A stretch of DNA of 64,000 bases from Quillaja saponaria (lineage: Eukaryota > Streptophyta > Magnoliopsida > Fabales > Quillajaceae): assembly GCA_029379385.1 (NCBI GenBank), contig CM055607.1, positions 15,004,001 through 15,068,000 on the forward strand, in the 5' to 3' direction. Both the position numbers and the translations under genes were made by a program. This document shows positions 12,493 through 25,566 of this stretch, in pieces. The notes below the pieces were generated by a model that saw nothing but the letters and a program-made list of their open reading frames with translations, had not been told where the DNA came from and searched no databases. Each line of letters opens with the position of its first letter. Positions within the stretch are counted from its first letter, which is position 1.

Positions 12493-12840
12493 ACTGGAAG
12501 ACCTAAAAAAAAGAGAAACATTGGAGTTGATGAACAAGAGGAAACTGAAGATGATGGCTTCAACAGGTGAAAAAGAAAAAACATTTTACTAGAATGTGGA
12601 AGGTGCCACCAAGTTGGTCATAATAGGAGATCATGCAAGAACTCAGCACCTGAAGAACAACAATCTCAAGCACAAGTAGCTGAATCTAAGTTAGTTTTTA
12701 TTGTTCCTAGTGTGGAAGTGGAGATTGAAACAAGAGTTGGAGGAAGAGTAAGAGGAAATGGTACTATTTCTGCAAGTGAAAGAGGAAGGGGCATTGCACT
12801 TAGAGGAAGAGGAAGCATTGCATCATTCCATGAAAGTTAA
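12481..12840 (+). pseudogene. MULE (Mutator-like) transposase C-terminal fragment
   Basis: A single frame reads GRPKKKRNIGVDEQEE, a stop (TGA 12568-12570), then LLECGRCHQVGHNRRSCK, then a glutamine-rich stretch and a Gly/Arg-rich tail to a TAA at 12838-12840. The CX2CX4HX4C zinc knuckle after a GRPKK basic segment is the standard C-terminus of plant MuDR-like transposases. The catalytic and SWIM-domain parts are absent upstream, so this is a fragment. The in-frame TGA lies in CAACAGGTGAAAAAG, so a small intron rather than a mutation is possible. Confidence 0.7.
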
Positions 12841-12942
12841 GCATCAGTGAATGCCTCTAGAGGCAGTGGAACACCTGCAGCTTCTTGATCTGCTATATCA
12901 GAGTTGTTTTTTATTTTTTTGTGAAGTGCATGCTTCTTATTA

Positions 12943-13092
12943 ATTGTACTTGACTTTTGTAGTTTGTTTATTGTTGACAGTATAACTTGGTTATTGTACT
13001 TGACTTTTGTACCCGGTTTTTGTTGACAATATAACTTGGTTGTTGTACTTGACTTTTGTACTTGGTTTATTGTTGACAATATAACTTGGTCT
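12943..13092. repeat. Tandem repeat, 3 copies of a 50-bp unit
   Basis: The unit begins ATTGTACTTGACTTTTGTA and ends TATAACTTGGTT. Copies start at about 12943, 12993 and 13043 and differ at a few positions. The repeat follows the MULE stop codon by about 100 bp. Degenerate echoes (ATAACTTGG) continue to about 13135. Confidence 0.8.
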
Positions 13093-13143
13093 TTATACTT
13101 ACCAGTTAGTATTCATTTACTTTATAACTTGGCCTACTGTTGG

Positions 13144-13222
13144 ACTTACTAGTTTCATATTTATTTCTTGGTCTGTTGTTGCACTTGCTTGCTTCATATG
13201 TATTTCTTGGTCTGTTATTATC
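13144..13222. repeat. Tandem duplication of about 39 bp
   Basis: Two copies share TTCATATTTATTTCTTGGTC or TTCATATGTATTTCTTGGTC with similar flanks. They lie directly after the 50-bp array. Confidence 0.65.
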
Positions 13223-13642
13223 TTAGTGCTGCTAAGCAAACACCCATGCTACTGTAACCAGCATACAAGCAACATGGTACTGCTGAGCAGACACTCATGC
13301 TGTTGTTGCTGTAGGCAACATGCACCCTGTTGTGATGTTGTTGTAGGTAGCATGCACCCAATATGGTAAGGTAAGCAACCAACTTGGTGCTATTGCTATA
13401 CAATTAAAATAACATAGACCACTACACAACCAAAAATACCAAGGATCACTACACTACTATACTTTTTATGCAAACAAATAACACATATCAATTTTATTCA
13501 TCATTACATAACCTTACACAACTTAGAGATTACATCATCCTTAAACTTACACCTAATAACAAGGATCTTTACACTACTTATGAAAATTAGCATATAAGCT
13601 TACATTGATATACAATAAACTAAACAAACTATTTATGAAACC

Positions 13643-14014
13643 TCAAACAACAAGAATTAAACATTGAATAAAAGCCAATACAGCCAACACAAATAGAATT
13701 GCAGCAATTTTCTTCCACCATTCCAATTTTGCTTGAAGCTGGAAAATCATTTTCCTTCATTGTTATATCACATGTCTTCCCCTCTTACTAATTTATGGGT
13801 TTATCCAAATGCAGTAATTGCAACCAATACGAAATTTTCATAAATTTATACATCCTTAGTACCTTCTACCTGCATTGTGAACCCAGGCAATACATAGCAT
13901 AGCAGGCTCCCCACAGTGATAGAATTTTGGGTAATCATCATCTTCAATGCAGCTACGAGCAGTAGAAACAGTTGCAAAAGACCTAAAAACACTTGAGTAA
14001 GAAAACTCACCCAT
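13643..14014 (-). pseudogene. GRF-type zinc-finger protein pseudogene
   Basis: From an ATG at 14014 the minus strand reads through a CX1CG-like block (FYHCGEPAMLC, then HNAGRRY). The same frame continues with GC, a hydrophobic Cys-Trp stretch (IGCNYCIWINP), a Lys/Arg/Gln coiled segment and a C-terminal WWKKIAAILFVLAVLAFIQ membrane anchor, ending at TGA 13643-13645. This order (GRF zinc finger, coiled coil, C-terminal anchor) matches the short plant GRF proteins that often travel with transposons. Five stops interrupt the frame between the zinc-finger core and the anchor. One could be hidden by a GTACTAAG donor near 13858, but all of them are hard to explain by splicing. It faces the MULE fragment tail to tail. 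Confidence 0.65.
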
Positions 14015-14406
14015 CTCATAAAATTCGTGATATAATCTTTTAAAACCCTAATTTGCTTGCTTTAAGGAGGAATTGATGCAACTTTCAACAGGAACAACCA
14101 ATGTCAGAGATAATCAGAAACCCTAACAATGGCTACACAAAACTCAGATTTAGGGAGAGATTGCAGGAGGAACGACGTCATTTTAGTACTAGAAAAGAGA
14201 GGGCAGGGAAAACTATTGCCATGTTGGACACTATTTGTCCAGGTAAGATTTTCGTCTGTTAAAATATATCCACGTCAGATTTTGGGCGTTTATTTGGACG
14301 GTAGTTGATGTCATGGACTTAATTGTAATAAATAAAATTTGGTAGGGCCAAATTATCTCATTTTAAACTCGAGAGATTAAATTAAATTCAAAATTAAACT
14401 ATAAAG

Positions 14407-14757
14407 AAATACCAAAACAAAGTAACTCCCTCTTAAAAGAAAATCTCTATGATTCTCTCTTCCTGATAAAGAAGACACCAAATTGCCTAATCTCTCACTT
14501 AGATGAAGGTACAGTGATAGACGTATATCCTCTAACATTGTCTATAGTGAGAAGGATCAATTAAGATCCACATGGTAAGGGCTACGAGAGGCAAAAGAGA
14601 TTTATTATAAGGGATCTGTAAAAGTAAAGTGATTTTTAAGAGAGAACATAAACGTAGTAAAAGAACTTTTTATGCAGATTTTTCCAACAAGAGAAAACAA
14701 AGAAAAAAAGAAATATCATGATAAACAGAAAATACCAAGACAAAGTAACTACCTCCC
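14407..14757. repeat. Pair of about 27-bp direct repeats upstream of GCP3
   Basis: AAATACCAAAACAAAGTAAC at 14407 and AAATACCAAGACAAAGTAAC at 14730, both followed by a short C/T-rich tail, about 323 bp apart. The spacer shows no gene. Confidence 0.5.
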
Positions 14758-14791
14758 TTGGTATTTAAAAAAATAAAAATGTAATTAAGCC

Positions 14792-14815
14792 TATAAATAA
14801 AGTTACAAAAATGCT
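14792..14815. repeat. 24-bp direct repeat, right copy
   Basis: Identical to 12469-12492. Together they bracket the MULE and GRF-derived segment. Confidence 0.6.
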
Positions 14816-15110
14816 CTCCAACTCACCTCTTATGCTAGATAAGGGTGATTCTGCAAATAAGTAGATATACATACGCAGCTGTGCCGAGTGCTGACAATTT
14901 GTCAAACAAAACATTCATTTTGTGATTTCCCCGCCCATAAAATCAAAAACCCCTCTTCAGTCCTCACTCCTCGCTCCTCAATCCCCACACCAAGTAGTCG
15001 AGTACCAACTCAACTCGCTCCTTTTCCTTCATTCTTCAAAGGAAAAAGAAAAAGAAAAAGAAAAAGAAATCCCTTCTTCTCTCTCCAACGCTTTTCTCAA
15101 TCCATCTTCA

Positions 15111-17422
15111 ATGGAAGACGAAGAAGACCAGCAGAAGGCTGCAGATCTTGTCAAAGAATTAGTCCTTCGTCTACTTTCGCAAAACCCCACGTCCGATTCA
15201 CATCCCCCAAACCCTAACTCGTCCGATTTTCATAACTCTCTTCGTTACGCTATTCGCATACTATCGAGTCGTTTGACGCCCTCGATTGCACCCGACTCTG
15301 CTGCCGTTGCTGAGTCCATCAAGCGCCGGTTCGCCACTCAAGGTAGGTCTTCTGAAGCACTCACTTTTGCTGATTTATACACCAAATTTGCATCCAAAAA
15401 CGGCCCTGGAAGTGTAAATAACAAATGGGCAGTGATTTATTTGCTCAAGATAATTTCCCAAGATCGAAAAAACCTGAACACTCAATTAGATACGTCAGTT
15501 TTGTTACCCAATTTGGGGTTTGCTGAAAATGAATCGGGTAAGAATTCGAGGATATTGAGCGGTCATGGTAGCCAGGAGAAGGGCTGGAATAATGGGGTTT
15601 TGTTGGTTAGTAAGGACCCAGACAATCGTCGTGATATTGCATTTAAGGAGTTTGTGAATTTGATTAAAGAAGAAAATGAGGTTTCTGAAGAGGTTTTGGT
15701 AAGGGATGTATTATATGCCTGTCAAGGAGTTGATGGGAAGTATGTGAAATTTGATAATAAAGCAGATGCCTACCTTTTGTCAGATTTGATTAAAGTCCCT
15801 AGAGCAACTAGGACTATGGTTCGCAAGCTTTGTGACTTAGGGTGCTTGTTTAAAAAAGTTACGGGGTATATATCACAAAGTATGGATCGGTTTCCTGCTG
15901 AAGATGTAGGAACTATTGGGCAGGCATTTTGTGCTGCATTGCAAGATGAGCTCTCGGAGTACTATAAGTTGTTGGCAGTGCTTGAAGCACAGTCAATGAA
16001 TCCCATTCCATTGGTATCAGAGACAGCAACTTCGGGAAATTATCTTTCACTGAGGAGATTAGCTGTTTGGTTTGCAGAGCCCATAGTTAAAATGAGGTTA
16101 AAGGCTGATTTGGTTGATAAGTGTAGGGTTTTGAGGGGTGGAGCAATGGCTGGGGCGATTCATTTACATGCCCAACATGGCGACCCATTGGTGCATGAGT
16201 TCATGAGGCAATTGCTTCGAAGGGTGTGCTCTCCACTTTTCGATATGGTTAGGAGATGGGTTTTGGAAGGGGAGTTAGAAGATATATTTGCTGAATTTTT
16301 CATTGTCTCCCAGCCAGTGAAAGCTGAGGCCCTGTGGAGAGAAGGTTACAGGCTTCAAACTGGGATGCTTCCTTCTTTTATTTCACCTTCTCTTGCTCAA
16401 CGCATCTTAAGGACTGGTAAATCCATAAATTTTCTCCGTGTTTGCTGTGAGGATCGTGGTTGGGCAGATGCTGCAACAGAGGCTGCGCCAGCTACTGGGA
16501 CCATGACAAGAAGAGGTGGTTTTGGCTATGGGGAAACTGATGCTCTGGAGTCCTTGGTTGATGTAGCATCAAAGAGAATTGATAAGCATTTGTTGGATGT
16601 TATGTACAAGCAGTACAAGTTCAAAGAACATTGTCTAGCAATTAAGCGATATTTACTGCTTGGACAAGGTGATTTTGTTCAATATCTAATGGATATTGTT
16701 GGGCCTGAGCTTTCTGAGCCTGCTAATACTATCAGCTCTTTTAAGCTAGCTGGATTGCTTGAAAGCGCAATTCGGTCATCTAATGCTCAATATGATGATC
16801 CTGACATATTGGATAGGCTGAGGGTCAAGATGATGCCACATGAAACTGGTGATAGGGGTTGGGATGTATTCTCATTGGAATATGATGCAAGAGTTCCACT
16901 AGATACTGTGTTAACAGAGTCTGTCATGGAAAGATATTTGAGAATCTTTAATTTTCTGTGGAAACTTAGACGGGTGGAGCATGCGCTTATTGGGGCCTGG
17001 AAGACAATGAAACCTAACTGTATTACTTCTCATTCTTTCAACAAGCTGCAACATGCAGTTAAAATGCAGTTACTTTCAACATTGAGGCGCTGCCAGGTTC
17101 TCTGGGATGAAATGAATCATTTTGTTTCAAACTTGCAGTATTACATAATGTTTGAAGTCTTGGAGGTATCATGGTCAATTTTTTCAAATGAAATGGAAGT
17201 AGCGAAGGATCTTGATGATCTACTTGCAGCTCATGAGAAGTACCTCCATTCAATTATAGAGAAATCTCTCCTTGGAGAACGTTCCCAGATGCTTTACAAG
17301 TCACTATTTGTATTATTTGATCTCATATTAAGATTTCGCAGTCATGCAGATCGGTTGTATGAAGGTGTTCATGAGTTGCAGGCAAGGTACTGGCTTTTCT
17401 AAGATTGATATATTTGATTACA

Positions 17423-17473
<51 letters not shown>

Positions 17474-17846
17474 GCACTTTCTTTCGTTTAAGTTACGCAT
17501 ATCTTAGCTCAAGTATTTGATGCCTGATAGTTGATTATGTGTTTCCCGCAGAACCATGGTATCCTCTTTATCCTCTCGAGACCAAAATAAATCACGAAAG
17601 CAGTTAAGTGACAGGTCTTTGGAGGCTGGGTCCTGGATTACTGATGGCAGGAAAGCCCTAACTCAACGTGCAGGTGAATTTCTTCGAAAGACAGGACAAG
17701 ATCTGGACGCAATAGCAAAGGAGTATTCATCATTGCTTGAAGGGTTCATTTCTCAGTTGCCTGTGCAGCAACATGTTGACCTGAAGTTCCTTTTATTCCG
17801 TCTTGACTTCAGTGAGTTTTACAGAAGATTGCTTCCTAGTATTTAA
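15111..17846 (+). CDS. GCP3: Gamma-tubulin complex component 3 (GCP3/SPC98)
   Basis: Core subunit of the gamma-tubulin complex, which nucleates microtubules at the nuclear envelope and cortex. Exons 15111-17386 and 17552-17846 join in frame (GCA|AGA) to 856 residues, close to the Arabidopsis protein. The start is the first in-frame ATG (MEDEEDQQKAADLVKELVLR), matching the conserved plant N-terminus; the frame is open upstream but has no ATG. The GRIP1/Spc97-98 region spans roughly residues 180-500 (EVLVRDVLYACQGVDGKYVK, then MDRFPAEDVGTIGQAFCAAL, then GGAMAGAIHLHAQHGDPLVH). The gamma-tubulin-binding GRIP2 half follows (KEHCLAIKRYLLLGQGDFVQ, ALIGAWKTMKPNC, MNHFVSNLQYYIMFEVLEVSW). Exon 2 encodes about 97 C-terminal residues ending DLKFLLFRLDFSEFYRRL. 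No damage is seen. Confidence 0.97.
17425..17470. repeat. (AT)23 microsatellite in the GCP3 intron
   Basis: 46 bp of uninterrupted AT dinucleotide inside the 165-bp intron (17387-17551), starting about 38 nt after the donor. It is likely polymorphic. Confidence 0.9.
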
Positions 17847-19831
17847 GAAAGGCATTGGTACGTGTGAGTTTAGGTTCAAGGAATTGTTTCTACAAGAATA
17901 GAATGCATGAGCATTGTTTTGCAGTCATCTAACTGCAATGGTCCACGTGAGATGTGACTGAACATCATACCGTGACCAACTGACATCAGGCCTACCGAGT
18001 TCATACTTCATGGAATTACATTTAGGTACAGTGCATATCTTAACTTCGAATGATGGCTTTTCATTTTTCTTCCTGGAACTCTTTATAGAAGGGTCTGACA
18101 TCTCATCCTTTCTTTCCCCAGATTACTCCTTCGTGTTGGTTTGTGGTGAATGTGATGGTATATTCTCGTTGATCATCAGGTGAGTTGTGGGTAGTGTACA
18201 CGTTTGTATCTGATTTCTAATGGTTTGGTAGTTCTTGCAGCTTTTGCAAGCTGTTTATCCTGAGATTATACATTTGTACCATAGTTGTATTGGCTGAATG
18301 ATAAGGAATGTGTAATAATCTGACTTTTTTATTCTTTTGCTCTTTTCACTAACCTATTTTTACTGACGTGTAAAAATTGTGTAAATAAACCCGTAAGTAT
18401 CCTTATACCGATGTTCTTGCCTTTCAAAGTTGCATCGCATTGATACCGGACTAACACCAGATGCAAGAACTTTATTTTGTTCTTTCCGTTTATGAGGGAG
18501 CATGTTCATAATTTTGATGCAATATGCATTGTGAATGTTTTGAAGGCACTGAGGAAGGGCTCTATTTGAATTGATTAGAACCTTGCAGACTGGAGATATG
18601 ATTTTGTCCTATGGTATTCTTAATGTTAGTTACCCACTTGTCATATTCCATTGCCAAATATACCAAACATAGTTAACGTTTGCGAGTCAATGCTTGCTTC
18701 GAATTTTCTAGAAAACTTGTATCACTTATGCCCTACAGAAATTATCCAAATTTATAAAGCTTCATTATCTGAAATTTTAGTTTTACAAATATAATTTATG
18801 GTAATCGTAAATATAAAATCTGGTACAACATTACTCATGAACTAGTCAGTCTTCGGACTTATTGCCCAAAAAAAACCTAAAAAAAAAATCTCCCCCCGGC
18901 CCAACACCCAGTCAATTATCAAAGGCTAATTGCCTGTTTTCTATATGGATCCGGGATTCTAAACATTAAAAAAACTAATGGCTTAAATTTAAACACTTCA
19001 TTCCTAAATATATATATTTTTTCTTTCAAAAATAACATTAAAAAATAAAAAAACTTTTTTTTTTCTTGTTGGAAACAAAGAAATCTTGTTGATCTTATTT
19101 ATTTATATTTTTTTTAAATTTAAACTTCGATAATCTCAAATTTAGGTTTGACACTTCTTTTTTATAAAAAAGTAAAATAAAATATTAAAAAGAAATAAGA
19201 ACACGATTAATTCCATAAGCAAAACAAAAAATGTGAAAAAAAATAGTAATTTATCTAAACCTATTTATTTGCTTAGTGTTAAAAAAGCCTAATTTTAGAA
19301 AGAAAAAAAAAACATTTAGGGCTGGGGTGTTCAAATTTAGTCACTAATTTCTTTTAATGGTCAAAATAAAGATCCAAATCTTTTCTTATATAGCCCCCCG
19401 GATGAGCCGAAACGATTATTACAAAAAAAGCAATATATATATATAGAATCTACAAACGTATTGATTTACACAAATAGCTGGACGCCTTCCACTTTTAACT
19501 TGCAGTGTATATTAAATTATTAATATTATATTTGCTCTTTATTTTAAAATAAAGTAATAATTTCTTGAACAACGAATTTCCTCCTATTATGGCAAATGAG
19601 CAAAGCTTGTAATGGAACTCACCTAAATACTAAATATCATTATCATTGACAATGACAAATGTAGCACCCAAATTCAAATCTGATAATCTCCTTCATTTGA
19701 TATAATTCAATTTGTTATTGCACAACTCAACTTAATGCAAATTGACCCGATTCAAATTCAATATGATATGATGCAGACACATAAAACAATTAAAACGAGT
19801 ATTCAACCACAAAAATCAATTTGCCAATAGA
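17847..19831. other. GCP3 3' region and AHSA1 upstream region
   Basis: The GCP3 3' UTR probably extends to about 18300-18400; an AATAAA-type signal is at about 18384. From 18770 to 19720 the sequence becomes very AT-rich with A and T runs, and no further gene is supported. Confidence 0.5.
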
Positions 19832-19846
19832 ATTCTAGAACCTTCT
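19824..19846 (+). promoter_or_regulatory. CCAAT box plus perfect three-unit heat-shock element
   Basis: TTCTAGAACCTTC at 19833-19845 is three alternating units (TTC, GAA, TTC) with exact 2-nt spacers, the binding site of trimeric heat-shock factors. A CCAAT box lies directly before it at 19824-19828. The site is about 150 nt upstream of the AHSA1 start codon. The downstream product is an HSP90 co-chaperone, so heat induction fits. Confidence 0.7.
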
Positions 19847-19997
19847 AACCGACGAATCCTCTAGACCCTTTACCCTATTTTTTTCTCTCCAGCCTCCGCA
19901 TTGCTCTCTGAATCTTGTTCTTCTGTCTCTGTCTATCCCTCGCATTCAATCAGGCTCGCGTAATCTTTCTCCTTCTCCAACTCTCCTACGTTCACCA

Positions 19998-21220
19998 ATG
20001 GCCAAGTACGGCGAGGGCGACAAACGCTGGATCGTGGAAGATAGACCCGACGGCGCTAACGTTCACAACTGGCACTGGGCTGAGACTGATTGCCTTGAAT
20101 GGTCTCGGAATCTCTTCAATAAGCTTCTATCCAATCTAACCCTTCTTGATGGTGAAGGCAACCTTTTCATTAAGACCAAGAAGGTCGAGAAGGTCGATGG
20201 CGAAGCTTATGTCAATGTGCGCAAAGGGAAAATAATACCCGGATATGAAATCAGTGTTACTTTGTCTTGGGAAGGAGAAGCCAAGGATTCCGGTGGGAAA
20301 TCATTACTTAAGGTTGATGGGTCTGTGGAGATTCCATATATAGCGGATGAGAATGCCGATGAGGACCCTCAAGTTAAGATTACCGTTAAGGAGGAGGGAC
20401 CCATTAGCGAGAGGTTGAAGGAGGCAATGGTGTCCAGAGGAAAGCCAATAATTTTAGAGAAAGTTAAGGTTTACGTGCAGAGTATGGCCAAAGGTGGACC
20501 TGTTAAAGATGAATTGGAGGTGAAGAAGGTAGTACCAAAGAATCAGTCTTCGGCGGCACCACCAGCTGCAGCTGCAAAGAAGGAGGTTGCAGTGGAGAAG
20601 AAGAAAGAAAAGAAGGGTTTTAAGACCATTACCATGATAGAAAAGTTTAGTTGTAGAGGAAGGGATTTATTTGAGATATTGATGGATGAGAATAGGTGGA
20701 AAGGTTTTTCTCAAAGTAATGCTAAGATAAGCAAGGAGGTTAGTGGAGAATTTAGTATTTTTGATGGGTCGGTAACGGGGACGAATGTGGAGTTGCAGGA
20801 AGCTAAGTTGATTGTTCAAAAGTGGAGGTTTGGGAGCTGGCCTGATGGAATTCATTCTTTGGTAAATTTTGTGTTTTTGGGCTGTAAATGGTGTGGATTT
20901 GTTATAAGCTCATTACAAGAGATCCTTGTTCTAAATTGTGAATGACTTTTACAGGTGAGACTTACGTTTGACGAGCCTGAACCGGGTGTTACGGTTGTCA
21001 AGCTGACGCATACAGATATTCCTGAAGAAGACAGGTAAGTTCTTTTATGATTTTATCAAGTCTTTGGTTTTATCCATCCATGTTGCATCAGTTTTCAAGT
21101 AATCAAATTCGTTTGTCTGGATGCAGATACGGTAATGCCACTGTGGTGGAGAATACGGAGAGGGGATGGAGAGATCTTATTTTCCAGAGGATACGGGCAG
21201 TTTTTGGTTTTAGCATATGA
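19998..21220 (+). CDS. AHSA1: Activator of HSP90 ATPase homologue (AHSA1/Aha1)
   Basis: Cytosolic co-chaperone that binds HSP90 and speeds its ATPase cycle. Exons 19998-20861, 20955-21034 and 21127-21220 join to 345 residues, the normal length for plant Aha1. Residues 21-27 are NVHNWHW, the conserved N-terminal motif that helps remodel the HSP90 catalytic loop. The Aha1 N domain runs to about residue 165 (YEISVTLSWEGEA, then VDGSVEIPYIADENADEDPQ). A charged Ala/Lys/Glu linker follows at about 175-205. The C-terminal SRPBCC domain contains FSIFDGSVTGTNVEL, KLIVQKWRFGSWPDGIHSL and VTVVKLTHTDIPEEDRYGN, and ends FQRIRAVFGFSI. The ATG at 19998 is the first in frame before the motif. It stands between GCP3 and WCRKC1, which I recall as adjacent genes in Arabidopsis. 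A heat-shock element lies upstream. Confidence 0.95.
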
Positions 21221-24200
21221 GATATTTCAAATAATCTTTATGAACTTTAGATTTTTTCTATCATTTAATCTTCAATCAGAGGTGAATGAATGCTGGAATT
21301 ATATGGGGCATTCAATGTGTGAACTTTCATTGTTTATCTGGTTAATATAATCAGTGTGTCTTCTGAAATTCCTTTTCTTTCTTTATCATTTATAATTCTC
21401 ATGTTTTAAAAATCATATTTCTGGTTTATTGGGTGCTGTATCCAGTTACTGAAATTTCTGTAGAGAGTCCGTATAAATTTGTTCTCGCGTATAGGGCTTT
21501 TACATTGCCATAACATTGCTTTGTTGGAAATGTCATGACCTTTTTGGGTTTAACTTTCCAAGTTTAATGAGTTGACCTTTACTGTGTCTTTACTACCAAC
21601 TATTAGAACCAATCAAAGTGTTCTGAGTTTAATGAGTTGACCTTTGAGAAAATGAAGTTTCTAAGTACTAGTTACAATTCCGAAGAGCTATCTGAAAATA
21701 AGCAGTAAGGTGTTACGCTTGATCAAGCCTGGAGGAATTCAACATAGTTTTAGTTGCTTATTTGTTAAAAAGTTGTAGTTGTAGGTTTACCCTGAAATTA
21801 TGATACTAAAAAGGTTGGAGGGCGTGGATGACCTGACCTGTTCAGGCTTGATGTTGGTGATATTATCAAAGTAAGTTCTTTTATTCAGGTCTATTAATGC
21901 TGGAGAGTTATCTTGTTTAAAATTATTTCTAGTTTCCTTGTCCCTCACAGAACCGAGTCTTGTAATGGCAGTAATGCATTTGGTCATCATTGTTTAAACA
22001 TTTCTATAATGATATAATGGTAGGTGGTTGCAGTTATGGATGGCTGAAAGTAGAAGATTTAATGGGAATTAACAGCATCACATATATGTTAAGTTAGATG
22101 CATGTCAGATGAGAGCACAGTTCCATTCTAGTCAGAACTCGGAAGATGAAGTGAAAGATAAAATGAAACATTGACGGAAAGAGGCTGGGTTGCATTCTGC
22201 TTATTGTATAAGATATCTGGTCTATAGTTTTTAGTTAGATGGATGAGTAGATGCTAAATTTGATAATGATAATGTTCTTTAGAATTGACAAGAATTCTGG
22301 GAATGTGTACTTGATGAGGATTTAGCATAGTTGGTGATTATTATCATAGGTTCAGGCCTTAAATTTGTAGTTTGGTTGATGAATTTTATCATGGGATACA
22401 ATTATTGGCCTTCACATTCTCTGTGCTGAAGGTTTAAGGGAGGATGATATTCTTTTTTTGCTAATGTAGCTGCAGAAACTTTCCTCGTATAAGGATCTTA
22501 ATGGAAACAACTTGCAAAGAGTCTAATAAGAACCATTTGGTATAGTGAGAGATAACTAAAGCAAGGTTTAATAAAGCGTGGTTTTGAATTTTATACTTTT
22601 AGATGATTTGAATCAGTCCCCAAGCGTGAACTTTTGGATTATTGTAGGTATTATGAACTTGTGCAATTTACTCTTATTCAAATATTTACTGATGCTAGCT
22701 TGGGTGTTTGCAGTGCACTCGCTACTTCAAATATTTCATTAGTTCACAGAAAATTGGTATTGAAAGATCAATGTAGGATGAGTTCTTCAGGTTTTGGTTC
22801 TGAGAACAAAGTTTTGAAATGTTTTCCTTTTGGAACTTTCACTCTGAATGCTGCCAGAATAGAATCAAGTAGCTGGTTGATGGTGTTTTCAGGCCTGTTG
22901 CCAGCTTTAAGATGAATGATCAGATTATCAGATTATACTCTTGATGAATTTAGAGACTTGTTGATATTAGAGGCAAAGTATGTAGAATATATCAGTTGTA
23001 TGGAAATGGTCCCTTGCACTCTTGAGCGTTCTAATTGCATGCTAGCATGTTGCAATAAAATTATACTTTTCAGGTTGGATTAGTTTTGGCTAAAAGCGTT
23101 GGGTGTTTACTGAAGCTGAAGGTTGCAAACTTGCATTATGATATGTTTAACACAGATATGTGCTTGGCGTTTTTATAAAACTGAGTCTAGTGATTGTACT
23201 CAAAAAGTTTATCAGTCAGTCATATGGTTTCCTGTATTTCTTTCCGCAAACTATATCAAAAACATAATTCGATGTTTCATTTGGTTTGTACACATGCACT
23301 TGAACTTGGTCAAATTATTCTTGGCTTATATTTCTGGGTTGTACAGATGTTACTGATCTGCAACTTCAAATAAAAGTATTTTTTTGAAAAGTATTCTTGA
23401 TTGGAGCCATCAACAAGTGTTCCAAAACACTGGCAATCTTGTTAGTGTCTATCGTCGTGCTTTTTCATTATTTTTTGAGATTTACTGCGTTTTTTGAAGC
23501 TTTTGGCCCAGATCTGACTAAGATCACAATGAGTGAATGAGTGACTGCAAATGCACAATCTATTTGCTTATGTTTATTGTTGTATAGCAAAAATTGATTG
23601 TTTCTCCTGGTATATTGATATGGAATTAGATTTTAAATACAACTTTTCTTCTGCCAAATTCGATTTCATTACAATAGATAAAAGCAGTAACAACACCAAA
23701 AAGAACAACTGAAGACGTATTACTCTACTAGGTGCTAATTCTTCAACTTGGAAATCACAGCAAAGCTTTAATTTCGACAGCAACTGTTACGATTTTGGGC
23801 AAAAAAGAATAATGAAGGAAGCCCCATGTACTTAGCCACTCGGCCTAAATGACATCTTTTATTTTTTTATGTTAGGAAATTGAAAACCAGAATTTTGTAA
23901 TAATTCTAAACATAATCAGCAAAAAAACTTTCCTTGGATCTCACTGTCAGAGAAATCTTTTTGAAAGAAAGCAAACAGTTTCAGGAATCAAATGAAGGAG
24001 AAATCTTCATACTGTAATGTATTTATTTTTGCTAAGAAATACTGTAATGTATTTACTCATGAGCATTTACACCCTTATTCCATTTCTAAACATTCTCCAT
24101 TTGTTCAACTAGAAATGAATTATACAAAGAGAGTATTTTATTTAAGAAATCTAAATCGTCCCCAAATTCACACCAACAGATCCCACATTTTTATAGCAAG

Positions 24201-24441
24201 AAAGAAGAAAAGAAAAGAGAGGAAGAAAGAAATGGCCACATTCCTCATCCTTGTGTATTTTATTTTATATTCCACTCTGCAAATTGTCATTGCCAAGAAA
24301 AAATTATTTACCTAAAGGGAGAGCAAAACCTACAATCTAGTGCAGGTTTATAGACATTCACATAATTGTGATAATTGCCAAAAGAAAAGACAACAACAAT
24401 TTGAAGAGGGAGAGAGATATGAACCCAAGAGAAGTATATGA
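21221..24441. other. Intergenic between AHSA1 and WCRKC1
   Basis: AHSA1 and WCRKC1 converge on this 3.2-kb stretch. No coding region is supported; the frames present show no motif. A short direct repeat (AGTTTAATGAGTTGACCTTT) occurs at about 21562 and 21628. Confidence 0.5.

Positions 24442-25566
<1,125 letters not shown>

Noticed and set aside
22634..22915. 93-codon plus-strand frame between AHSA1 and WCRKC1
   Set aside because: Sits in non-coding AT-rich DNA downstream of AHSA1 with no recognisable motif or codon pattern.
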